Shown here: positions 29,401 through 41,400 of the stretch, piece after piece
How the letters are laid out: every line of letters starts with the position of its first letter
How positions within the stretch are numbered: the first letter of the stretch is position 1
Assembly: GCA_000507305.1 (NCBI GenBank)
Contig: DF240024.1
Coordinates: 79,920-143,919, forward strand
From: Breviolum minutum Mf 1.05b.01
Taxonomy: Eukaryota > Sar > Dinophyceae > Suessiales > Symbiodiniaceae
Direction: 5' to 3'
Length of the DNA: 64,000 nt
Program-made: the position numbers and the translations under genes
Notes under the pieces: model-generated
Seen by the model: only the letters and a program-made list of their open reading frames with translations
Databases searched by the model: none
What the model was told of the DNA's origin: nothing

Positions 29401-32400
29401 TCATGTACCGGGGGTTTGTGCATCTGGACGCGGAAACACGAGCAGCAGAACTCCACTAATCTTTTTGTTTTTGGTGAAAATATGGGTGAATCTGTTGGCC
29501 TTAAACAAGGACACTGTCTGGACAAGACTTTGTCTTTCTCTGCATAGCTCACAAACTGCAAACCACATGTTGACACATTGAACTCAGCATACTCAGTGCC
29601 TTCCACCTGCCATTCACACGAGCACTAGCTTCGGTTGTTCTATCATGGTCTGGTCAACAGCAAATCTTGGGCGTTGCTTGCGCAACCACCCAAAAACACT
29701 AATGTCTACATATGCTTGTTTGGCCGGAAGGCTTTTGTTGGCAAACTGGCAAACTTGCATAAAGCAACTTTGTCGAAAACAAAGATGCTGTCTGGAAGAG
29801 ACTTTGTCTTTCTTTGTATAGGTCACAAACTGCAATTCACATGTTGGCACATTTTAGTCAGCATACACAGCCTTCTCCACAGTTCATTCATTCAAGAACT
29901 AGAATCAGTTGTTCTATCAAGTCCTTTCGATCGAAACTAGCCCTTGGGCTGGTCGTGGGCAAATCTTGGCTTTTGCTGGCGCAACCACGAAGAAACACTC
30001 AAGACTAGATTCATCTCCCTGTGTAGTTAGACCTGAATACATCACCTTTGCCGAAAAACACGGATGCTGTCTGGAAAAGGCTTTGTTTTTATCTGCACAT
30101 CTGAAAAACTGCAATGTTGCCACGTGTGGCCACATGTTGGCAGAGTGAACTCACAGTACTCAGTTTTCTCCACCTTGCATTCACTCGAGCGATGGCTTCA
30201 GTTGTTCTTCCGAGTTCTTTTGCTTGAAAATAGCCCTCCTGCTTGTCAACAGCAAATCTTGGGCGTTGCTCGCGCAACCACAAGGAAACACTGATGTCTA
30301 CTGTTGCTTGTTTCCATGGGAAAGCTTTAATAGGCAAACCTGCAAAAATCACCTTCGTCCAAAACAAGGACACCGTCTCAGAAAGGATTTGTCCATAGCT
30401 GACAAACTGCAATGATGCCACGTGTTGGCACATTGAACTCAGCATATTCAGCCTTCTCCAAGGTTCACTCAGCACGTAAACCAGCGCAAGACGGCTGGTC
30501 TTGGGCGAATCTTGCGTGTTGCTTGGGCAACAACCGAAAAACACTGATATCATTGATATCTATGTTAGTGGGGGGGGGGGAAACCGGTATGAATCAGGTC
30601 GGTTGAAACACAGATCGCATTGATCCAAACAAGTCATATTCAGGCCCTTCTTAGCACAGCTAATGAGCTGCCATGTTGCCACATGATGGCAGGAAATGGA
30701 GAAATTTCATGGCACATGTTGGGATTCAGCCTTCTCCTTCATTCATTGGAACAATATGCTTCTTATAGGGATAGGACCCCGAAAGGCACTCGCACGAACA
30801 GCACTTGGGCACACAAACAACACGCCTGAGGCTTTACAGGTTGTTCGTGCAACCCTTGGGCTGGCCATTGGCGAATCTTGCGCGTTGCTTGTGCAACCAC
30901 CGAAAAACTCGAAAAAGGTCTACCTCTGCTGGTTTCCGTGGGAAGGCTTTCCTAGGCAAACCTGCCTGAATCACCTTCGTCCAAAAAAAGGATGCTGTCG
31001 GAAAAAGGCTTGGTCTTTCTCTGCATAGCTGAAAAACTACAAGCCACATGTTGGCACATTAAACTCAGCATACTCCATCTTGCATTCACTCGAGCAATAG
31101 CTTCGGTTGTTCTTTCAAGCTCTTTCATTTGAAAAGTTGGGCTTGTGTCCGGTGCATCAAAGACACTGTCTGGACAGACTTTGTCTTTCTCTGCATAGCT
31201 CACAAACGTTGGCACATGTAGCCACATTGAACTCAGCATACTCAGCCTCTTCCACCTGCCATTCACACGAGCACTAGCTTCGGTTGTTCTATCATGGGCT
31301 GGTCAACAGCAAATTCTTGGGCGTTGCTTGCAACGCCCATCGAAAACAACAACGTCTAGCTTGCTTCTGTGGGAAGGCTTTCCTATGCAAACTGGCAAAC
31401 CTGCAAGAAACACCTTGGTTGAAAACATGGACGTTGTCAGGAAAAGGCCTTGTTTTTTCTGCATTGCTCACAAACGGCAAGCCACATGTTGGCACATTTT
31501 ACTCAGCATGCATAGCCTTCTCCAGCGTTCATTCATTCGAGCACTAGGACCACTTGTTCTATCAAGTTTTTTGGGGAGGATAGAAAACTACCTTGTTACT
31601 TTTGATATGAATAGGACACCTGGCGCTCCCACTTTACGCCCGCTCGCACAAATGAAGATATGTTGGGGAGAAAAGCCCTTGGGCTTGTCTGCGGAGAATC
31701 TTGGGCCTTGCTTGGGCAACCACAGAAACACGCTCGTGTCTACCGTTGCTTGTGTCTGCCGGAAAGCTTTAATAGGCAAAGCTGCAAAAATAACCTTCGT
31801 GGAAAAAATGCTGTCCGGAAAAGGCTTGGTCTTCTCTGCACAGCTGACAAACTGCAAGCAACATGTTGGCACGTTGAACTCAGCATACTCAGCCTTCTCC
31901 ACTTGTCATTCACTTGAGCAATAGCTTCGGTTGTTTTATCAAGTTCTTTCATTTGAAAATAGCCCTTGGGCTTGTCTCTGGTGAATCTCGGGCGTTGCTT
32001 GCGTAACTATAGAAAAATACTGATGTTTACTTGCGTTTGTTTTCGTGGGAAAGTTTGATAGGCAAAGTTGTCAAGATTATCTTCGTGGAAAAAAGGGTGT
32101 AGTTCGGCAAAGGCTTGGTCTCTTTTTGCACAGCTGACAAACTGCAATGTTGCCACATGTTGGCACACTGAACTCAGCATACTCAGCATACTCAGCCTTC
32201 TCCGCGGTTAGCACTAGAATCAGTTGCTCTATCATGTTCTTTCGTTGGAAAATAGCCTTTGGGCTGGCCTTGGGCGAATCCTGGTTTTTGCTTAGGCACC
32301 TACTAAAAAGCACACTGATGTTTACCTTTGCTTGATGTTTACCTTTGCTTGATTCGGTGGGAAAGCTTTAATAGGCAAAGCTGCAAAAATAACCTTCGTG

Positions 32401-33690
32401 GAAAAAAGGATGCAGTCTGGAAATGGCTTGGTCTTTCTCTGCATAGCTCACAAACGGCAATGTTGCCCCATGTTGAACTCAGCATACTCAGCCTTCTCCA
32501 CCTTTTCATTCATTGTGAAAATAGTTCAAGTTCGTTTCAAAGTCGCTGTGGAGGGGCGTTGCTTGCTCAACCACAGAAAAAAACACTGATAAATACATAT
32601 TCATCTCCCTGTGCAGGCAAACCTGAATATATCAGCTTGGTCGAAAACAAGAATGCTGTCCGGAAGAGGCTTTGTCTTTCACTGCACAACTGACAAACTG
32701 CAATGTTGCCACATGTTGGCACACTGAACTCAGCATACTTAGCCTACCCCATGGTTCACTCATTCGCGCACTAGAATCAGTTGCTCTATCATGTTCCTTT
32801 GGACTGGCCTTCAGCGAATCTTGGCTTTTGCTGACGCAACCACTAAATTGAAAAAGGCACCGATATCTCCATATGCCACTTTTGGTAGGAAGGGTTTAGG
32901 AGGCAAGCCTTCTATAAATTTATGCTGATTTAAAACACAGATGTAACCCATCGATCAAATTTAGAGCGTCGACTGTCCACAGAAAATTGATAAATACATC
33001 TTCATCTCCCTGTTCAGGCGAAATCAGCCTGGTCGAAAGGCTTTGTCTTTCACTGCTGACAAACTGCTTCATGTTGCGTTTCATGTTGGCACGGTTTTCG
33101 GCGCATATTGGCACATGTTGGCATTCAGCCTTTTCGTTCATTAATTCATTCGAGCAATAGTTTCTGTTGTTCTATCACGTTCTTTCAAGACGCCCTTGGG
33201 CTGGCCTTGGACGAATTTTGCGTGTTGCTTGCACAACCACCGAAAAACACTAACGTCTACCTTTGCTTGCTTCCGTGGGGAAGGCTTTTGCTAGGCAAAC
33301 CTACTTACTAAGTGTTCTAACATTTAGTAACCTCCCCGGTCCTCCAAGTATGCTTGGGCTACAGTTATGCTTTGTGATGTGTCCTTTGGACATGCAAGGC
33401 CTTATTGGTGCTGCAACCGTGATGGGATGTCTACAATATGGGGCAGGCACCTTGTCTGAAAAAAGGCTTTGTCTTCCGCTGCATAGCTCACAAACGGCAA
33501 CGTTGCCACATGTAGCCTCATTGAACTCGACATGCTCAGCCTTCTCCGCTTTTCATTCATTGTGGAAATACTTCAAGTTGCTCTAAACAAGTTCGTTCGT
33601 TTCAAAGTAGCCTAGGCTGGCCATTGGCAATTCTGGGGCGTTGCTTGCTCAACCGCCGAAACCGAAAAACACTGATGTCTGCCTTTGCTT

Positions 33691-34662
33691 GTTTCCGTGG
33701 GAAGGCTTTTCTAGGCAAACCTGCCTGAGTTGCCTTCGTCCAAAAAAAGATGCTGGAAATGGAAATGACCTTGTCTTTGCACAGCCGACAAACGGCAGTG
33801 TTGCCACATGTTGGCATATTGAACTCTGCAGACATGTCGCGTTGAAAGAATGGCCTGGTCAGCGAAAAGCCCTGGTCAAACCTCAGCAGAAACCTGGAGA
33901 ACCAGGGTAACGAACCAATCCAAGGTCGATCAGCTTAGATTACCCTCGAAGTACTCGGCTCAATTGCCTTCTCTGAATTTAGTGAACAGATGAGTCTCTC
34001 TACCTTCAATCTGCGGACTATGATTCTGCACAAAGTGCCACAAACTCGGAATCTTTTAATGGCAAGCACTCCAGCATTCCTTGCATTCCTTGTTGTCGGT
34101 CTTCGCGCCTCTCCATTGCAATGAAAACCCCAAATGCACTAAATCCAAGATTGCTGGTTGACAGAAGAAACTTCTACATAGGCCCATGCAAGACAGCCTG
34201 AAATATGAGAGTTGCGGCAGATGGCGCAATCACAATATGGTGTCATTCATAACTAAATATACTGTATGCTGTGTATAAATATATATATATATATATATCT
34301 ATATGTTTACTTGCGGGGAAACCACCTTGATTGAAGAATTTTCTGGCTGTTGAAATGCCCAAATTCATCGACCAAATAGATATACTTCTGACGCTGTGAG
34401 CCTGACAAAGATGTTGAAAATCACATCATTTACACTCGAAGGGGTGACAAACAACAACAAATCTGTGGCAAAAACAAAAGCGTAATGTGGAACAACATTG
34501 GAATCACTCGCCAAAAAAAAACAGATTTGACTCGAACATAATGAAAGAATAGAGAATTTGACAATACGAACATTCTTGAAGGGAATCTGACAAGAATCTG
34601 GAATGAGGCAAGTGTTCAATACGCTTTTCCTCTTGTCTCGAAAGCTCTGAATCACGTGGCTT
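33691..34662. repeat. Segment C, first copy
   Basis: About 1 kb, nearly identical to 44,403-45,426, which has an extra run of about 50 bp (near 44,898-44,950). It ends at CTCTGAATCACGTGGC in both. It includes a (TA)n tract. No gene is supported. Confidence 0.9.
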
Positions 34663-34856
34663 GCGCGCAGTGCAATTCTACCATCTCTCCGCTATTTTTG
34701 TACCACATGAGGAATTGTCAATTATTGGACTGCACAAGTGGTACTGTCTCCACACATTTGCCATTCGTTCCTTGGCGCTCACGCTCATCGGAAACATGTA
34801 CCGATCCCATGGAATGGAGGACAACCAGGACCATGGAATAGACCCTCATTCAGACT

Positions 34857-35672
34857 GACGTATCTTCTGACATTCAATCTGACATTCTTTCTTACATATC
34901 TTCTGACATTCTTTCTGGCATCTCTCCTGACATTCTGTCTGACATTCTTTCTGACATTCTGTCTGACATTCTTCTGGCATTCTTTGTGACATCTTCTGGC
35001 ATTCTCTCTGACATCTCTTCTCACAAATCTCCTGACAGACATGTCTTCTGCCACTCTTTCTGACATTCTTTCTGGCATATCTCCTGACATTCTGTCCAAC
35101 ATTCTTTCTGACATATGTTCTGACATTCCCTCTGACATTCTGTCTGGCATTCTTTCTGACATATCTCGTGACATTCTTTCTGACATTCTGTCTGACATTC
35201 TTTCTGACATATCTTTTGACATTCTTTCTGACATATCTTCTGACATTCTTGCTGGCATATTGTCTGAAATTATTTCTGACATTCTTTCTGACATTCCTTC
35301 TGACATATCCTTGGACATTATTCCGGCATTCCTTCTCACATTCTGTCTGACATATCTTCTGACATTCTTTCTGACATATTTTCTGACATTCTTTCTGACA
35401 TTCTGTCTGACATTCTTTTTGACATTCGTCTGACATTCTTTCTGACATTCGGTCTGACATTTTCTCTGACATATCTTTTGACATGCTTTCTGACATTCTT
35501 TCTGACAATCTGTCTGTCTGACATTCTTTCTGACATATCTTTTGACATTCTTTCTGACATTCTTTCTGACAATCTGTCTGTCTGACATTCTTTCTGACAT
35601 ATCTTTTGACATTCTTTCTGACATTCTATCTGACATTCTTTCTGACATATCTTTTGACATTCTTTCTAACAT
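34857..35672. repeat. 12-bp minisatellite (TCTGACATTCTT)n
   Basis: About 0.8 kb of a 12-bp unit with a common variant containing ATATC. The period is a multiple of three, so the minus strand is open for hundreds of codons as Met-Ser-Glu-Arg-type repeats. I regard that frame as a by-product. Confidence 0.93.
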
Positions 35673-35885
35673 TCGCGGTTGAGGTCCCGTGCGGAACACT
35701 GAACTCACAGGATTGCAGGGGAGGTCCGGTGCGGAACATTGCACGCACAGCGTCGCGGTTGAGGTCCGGCACGGAACGCTGAACTCACAGGATCGCGGTT
35801 GAGGTCCGGCACGGAACACTGAACTCGCACGATCGCGGTTGAGGTCCGACACAGAACACTGACGAGGAGGAGGAGGAGGAGGGGT
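35673..35885. repeat. 40-bp tandem repeat followed by (GAG)n
   Basis: About 4.7 copies of a GC-rich 40-bp unit containing CGCGGTTGAGGTCCGGCACG and GGAACACTGAACTCACAG, ending in a short GAG run at about 35,863-35,885. It sits between the minisatellite and segment A'. Confidence 0.9.
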
Positions 35886-35939
35886 GGCGGGACACAGCTC
35901 ACATAAAATCTAACAACCCTCACCTGACAGGTGAGGAAA

Positions 35940-37342
35940 AAACAATGGCTGCACGTCCTGCAGACAGAAATACACAAATTACTGTGGAAAAAAATCCCCC
36001 AGTCAAAAAGATTGTTCAACCCCACCTTGAAAGGCTTGCTATGATGATGATGACCATAGAGGTCATAGTTTGGAACAGTATAGGGCCCCTGACATGAGCA
36101 AGGTCAATCTTGCCAAAGGCAAAATCGCATCATCAACAGTTGCATTTCAAAGCAAAAATCAGGCCAGGCTGCAGGTTCCGACATCACTCTCTCATCGGGG
36201 CGATCTCTATGTTTTCAAGGCAATTTCCAGAGTGCCATCCCACTTTGCAGGTGGTTATTCTTGAATGAAACATTCCACAACTATGCTGCAAAGTAATTTT
36301 TTGCCGTGTATCTTCCCAATAGTTTTTGACTCAAAGACCTAAAGTAATCATGTGCTGTTTCCGCTCAGTTTGAGCCGTCCTACCAAAAGCTTCCGGATGG
36401 TTGCACATGAATGGTCTCATTTGCATTCCAAAAATCAAGCAAGAACAATTGAACCAACAAGAGAACGAATACATAAGCTGGGTAACACTGTCATGTTTGT
36501 ACTTGGGTACCATCCGTCACTCGCGCACTTATTTCAACTTTCACCAAACGGCGAAAAAACGAAAGGATTAAAAGAGTGTAAATGTTAAATTTACATATAA
36601 ACATCAAGACTCACGATATATATATATATATATATATATATCATCTTTGAACAAAAACCAAGTCTTGCAATTATCGAGGTATCGCCCCGCATTTTTCCTC
36701 AGCATTTCGGGGAACATCTGCAAGCGGGAAAAAACCTCTGCGGGGAGGCTACGTAGCCAAGATGTCTCGAAGTTGCTCCCACATTGAAGCAGTCTCACTT
36801 GAAAAGACCTCGGTATCAAATACTGGTGCCAGTGAAAACCATCTTTATTTCACTTCAGGTGTTCTTCAAGTCAATCCGTTTTCAAATGGTATGACAGCAA
36901 TGGTCATCAACAAGTAAATGTGTTGCTGCTTACGAATAAAATTACACTACACTTCCTCCCATAATCATGGAAATCAAAAATGGGCCCCTCCAATCGTAGT
37001 TACCTTTCAAATATAGCCATTTCCACTTCCATGATTGTGGGAAGAAAGGCAAATCAAGAAAAAAATAAAACAAATACATGCTTGATTCAGGCCGTCAAGT
37101 TACGTGCGCCTGAACGTTTTGGTGTCTCTCTCAGCTGCGTGAAGCGAAAAATTTTTTGCGCAAAACCTCGGAAAGGCACATCTGCCAGCATGGTAAGTGA
37201 CAGTGAAAAATCATCGCAGTTTCCATCACGACTTCGCATCAAATGGTCAAATTTTGCCCAATCAAGCCAAATCACCGGTATCAAGAATTGATGGCAATCA
37301 GCAAAAATCGCTGGTTTTTGCCCAGTTTTTGCTTACAAGTAA
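35940..37342. repeat. Segment A', second copy of the segmental duplication
   Basis: Homologous to 23,640-25,106. It lacks the H9 element but has about 98 bp (36,438-36,540) missing from A. A (TA)n tract lies at 36,616-36,643. Confidence 0.9.
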
Positions 37343-37423
37343 CCTCCTTTTAATTGACCCGCATAGACCCCAGATAGCGAAAAACAATTTTTGCGTTGTC
37401 AATGTAAAGAAAAATGCCTCCCC

Positions 37424-37540
37424 CAACCATAGCACACTACAATGGCACCCTGCAATGGCACCACGTCCACTCCCCCAAAGTTGGTCGTCACCCTCCCCCA
37501 CCAACCATAGCACACTACAATGGCACCCTGCAATGGCACC
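37424..37540. repeat. 78-bp-period tandem repeat at the edge of the gap
   Basis: CAACCATAGCACACTACAAT and the bases after it occur at 37,424-37,462 and again at 37,502-37,540, a period of 78 bp, running straight into the unknown bases. Confidence 0.85.
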
Positions 37541-38404
37541 NNNNNNNNNNNNNNNNNNNNNNNNNNNNNNNNNNNNNNNNNNNNNNNNNNNNNNNNNNNN
37601 NNNNNNNNNNNNNNNNNNNNNNNNNNNNNNNNNNNNNNNNNNNNNNNNNNNNNNNNNNNNNNNNNNNNNNNNNNNNNNNNNNNNNNNNNNNNNNNNNNNN
37701 NNNNNNNNNNNNNNNNNNNNNNNNNNNNNNNNNNNNNNNNNNNNNNNNNNNNNNNNNNNNNNNNNNNNNNNNNNNNNNNNNNNNNNNNNNNNNNNNNNNN
37801 NNNNNNNNNNNNNNNNNNNNNNNNNNNNNNNNNNNNNNNNNNNNNNNNNNNNNNNNNNNNNNNNNNNNNNNNNNNNNNNNNNNNNNNNNNNNNNNNNNNN
37901 NNNNNNNNNNNNNNNNNNNNNNNNNNNNNNNNNNNNNNNNNNNNNNNNNNNNNNNNNNNNNNNNNNNNNNNNNNNNNNNNNNNNNNNNNNNNNNNNNNNN
38001 NNNNNNNNNNNNNNNNNNNNNNNNNNNNNNNNNNNNNNNNNNNNNNNNNNNNNNNNNNNNNNNNNNNNNNNNNNNNNNNNNNNNNNNNNNNNNNNNNNNN
38101 NNNNNNNNNNNNNNNNNNNNNNNNNNNNNNNNNNNNNNNNNNNNNNNNNNNNNNNNNNNNNNNNNNNNNNNNNNNNNNNNNNNNNNNNNNNNNNNNNNNN
38201 NNNNNNNNNNNNNNNNNNNNNNNNNNNNNNNNNNNNNNNNNNNNNNNNNNNNNNNNNNNNNNNNNNNNNNNNNNNNNNNNNNNNNNNNNNNNNNNNNNNN
38301 NNNNNNNNNNNNNNNNNNNNNNNNNNNNNNNNNNNNNNNNNNNNNNNNNNNNNNNNNNNNNNNNNNNNNNNNNNNNNNNNNNNNNNNNNNNNNNNNNNNN
38401 NNNN
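37541..38404. other. Assembly gap (864 N)
   Basis: Unknown bases. The repeat at the left edge suggests a collapsed or unassembled tandem array. The true length may differ from 864 bp. Confidence 0.99.
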
Positions 38405-41400
38405 GCATAAAGCACCTTTGTCGAAAACAAGGAAAAGACTACGTCTTTCTCTGCATAGCTCACAAACTGCAAACCACATGAGCCGTGCTAAAAGGGTCTT
38501 TCATCTCGCAAGGTCGTAAGGAATTGCTTACGCCCCAACTTACGCATCACTTACGCGGCCACAGTGCCGGCTTACGCGTGGAGATTCCAGTATTTTGCTT
38601 ACGCGCCCGCTTAGGCTGACTTACCCATCCCAGGGTTTTACTTTCGCGCACATTCTTATGACCACCTCCCTTCTTGCTACATAAACGGGGGTTTATAGCG
38701 TGGCTCCCATGTTGGCACATTGAACTCAGCATACTGAGTCGAGCAGCATCGAAATGCGGGCCCGACAGGTCCCCAAGTGCACGGCATACTGCAAACACAC
38801 GAGAGATCTCCACTCTCACTTCTGGTCGCTTGATTGTCCATCACCCGATGTAAGAAGCCTCGTGTCAGGATGCCCTACAGCACTCTACAACGATAAAAAG
38901 GCTGACAAGGGCGTCAAACCTCGCACATTCACAATTGTATTCATGCGAACATTCTCTATTTTGCCAGCTTGCTAGTCTCATCTTGTCATCTTACATGTCT
39001 GATCAATTGCCGAATGGAGAAATTTGGTTGGATCAGTTGCACTGGACCTACCCAGTACAAAATGTGACAGAACCTATGCCGTTGGACACCCAGACAGGTC
39101 TAGTTAAGCATCAGTTTCCTGTCCACTTGCAATTGAGCGAGTCCAAAGTCAGATTGATCCCCTCCGGTGACTTTGACTAAAAAAGTCGGAAAGATTCAAA
39201 ACCATTATGAGTCAGCGGAAGCATTCATGACTATATTCCTCTCCCTGTGTAAGAAGATCTGGAACAATCATCTTCGTCGAAAACAAGGATCCTGTCCAGC
39301 GTTGTCTTTCTCTGCACATCTGAAAAACTGCAATGTTGCCACATGTGGCCACATGTTGGCACATTGAACTCAGCGTACTCAGTTTTCTCCGACTTGCATT
39401 CACTCGAGCAATAGATTTATATAATCGTTCTATCAAGTTCTTTCATTTGGAAATAGCCCTTGGGCTTGTCAACAGGAAATCTTGGGCGTTGCTTGCGCAA
39501 CCACAGGGAAACACTGATGTCTATCGTTGCTTGTTTCCATAGGAAAGCTTTCATAGGCAAACCTGCAAAAATCACCAGGACGCCGTCTCAAAAAGGATTT
39601 GTCCATAGCTGACAAATTGCAATGTTGCAACATGTTGGCAGGGACTGGTGCATATTGGCACATGTAAACATTCAGCTTTTTCCACCTGTAACTCATTCGA
39701 GCCATAGACTTAATCGTTCTATCAAGTTCTTTGCTTTGGCAAGAAGGCTTTAGTAGGCAAGACTGTAAGCCAAGAAATTTAAATTTTAGTCAGAAGCTAA
39801 AGCTCTCCATCCAGTTCAGTTTGTCGAGTTTTCTTTCTCACCCATGCATTGTCAAATTTCGAGATACCATGCTTTTTGTAGATGTGTTTGTTTGTCTTGA
39901 ACATGACGTGGAGGCATTGTGAAGTTTTGCGGTGGCGGCCAGCCGATGGCATTTGGGTGGTTCGGTGTTTGGCTTGGAAGTTATTTTTTGTCCTGGATTT
40001 TGATTTTGATCCTTGATCCATGGGTGCTGCTAAGCCCTGAAATACCCGTGGCGGCCAGCTAGTTGTATTTGGACTGTCCCCAACCCCCAAACCATGCAAA
40101 GTCATAAACCTATGCAGTTCAAGCAAACTATGGCACTATGGCATTTTTGTTTTTGGTGAAAATATGGGTGAATCTGTTGGCCTTAAACAAGGACACTGTC
40201 TGGACAAGACTTTGCCTTTCTCTGCATTGCTCACAAACTGCAAACCACATGTTGACACATTGAACTCAGCATACTCAGCCTTCTCCACAGTTCATTCATT
40301 CAAGAACTAGAATCAGTTGTTCTATCAAGTCCTTTCAATTGAAACTAAACCTCGGGCCGGTCGTGGGCGAATCTTGGCTTTTGTTGGCGCCTCCACAGAG
40401 AAACACTCAAGACTAGATTTATCTCCCTGTGCAGTTAGACCTGAATACATCACCTTCGCCGAAAACACGGATGCTGTCTGGAAAAGGCTTTTTTTTATCT
40501 GCACATCTGAAAAACTGCAATTGCCACATGTTGGCAGATTGAACTCACAGTACTTAGTTTTCTCCGCCTTGCATTCACTCGAGCAATGGCTTCAGTTGTT
40601 CTTTTAAGTTCTTGTGCTACCACATGATGACAAAGTGCAATGTTGCCACATGTTGGCACATTGAACTCAGCATACTCAGCCTCTTCCACTCGTCACTTGA
40701 GCAATAGCTTCGGTTGTTCTTTCAAGCTCTTTCCTTTGAAAATAGTCATTGGGCTGGCCTTGGACGAATCTTGCGTGTTGCTTGGGCAACAACAGAAAAA
40801 CAATGATATCCTACATATGCCTGTGTTAGTGGGAAGGGGGGGCAAGCCCAGCCTTCTCCACCTACTTCTTATAGGGATAGGACCCCTAGCACTCGCACTT
40901 GGGCACACTTGCCCGCCTGAGGCTCTATTCGGGAAATCGGTTGCTGGTATGCGAATGGCTTTACAGGTTGTTGGTGCAACCCTGCATTTTTGATACCTCC
41001 ATATCACGTTCTGAAAATGTGACGAAGAGTATGGTCTTTTTTATAAATCCCAATTTGAAAGCAGCCCTTGGGCTGGCCTGGGACGAATCTTGCGCGTTGC
41101 TTGTGCAACCACCGAAAAACTCGAAAAAAGTCTACCTCTGCTGGTTTCCGTGGGAAGGCTTTGCTAGGCAAACCTGCCTGAATCACCTTCGTCCAAAAAA
41201 AGGATGCTGTCGGAAAAAGGCTTGGTCCTTCTCTGCATAGCTGACAAACTACAGGCCACATGTTGGCACATTAAACTCAGCATACTCCATCTTGCATTCA
41301 CTCGAGCAATAGCTTCGGTTGTTCTTTCAAGCTCTTTCATTTGAAAAGTTGGGCTTGTGTCTGGTGAATCAAGGACACTGTCTGGACAGACTTTGTCTTT

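Larger units (their letters stand above)
25107..33690. repeat. Satellite block B1, monomer about 295 bp
   Basis: Roughly 19 monomers spaced 286-307 bp where regular. Each holds, in order: TGTTGGCACATTGAACTCAG, a GAGCAATAGCTTCGGTTGTT-like box, GGGCGTTGCTTGCGCAACCA, a TTTCCGTGGGAAGGCTT-like box, and a CTTTGTCTTTCTCTGCA box. Larger repeats occur: 28,100-28,860 recurs at 29,662-30,420 (offset 1,562 bp). Blocks of a different unit, X, are embedded at its left end. Minus-strand frames are partly open but start, stop and frame are not conserved between monomers, so coding is unlikely. Confidence 0.92.

Noticed and set aside
25107..33690. C/D snoRNA cluster (CTGATG in each monomer)
   Set aside because: No paired D box with terminal stem could be found at consistent spacing.
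34656..34858. Short plus-strand frames beside the minisatellite
   Set aside because: No splice or start context and no counterpart in the C' copy.
34785..35852. A minus-strand frame of about 355 codons
   Set aside because: It is wholly made of the 12-bp and 40-bp tandem repeats and has no non-repeat coding sequence.
37197..38519. Long frames spanning the run of N
   Set aside because: They exist only because N has no stop codons.
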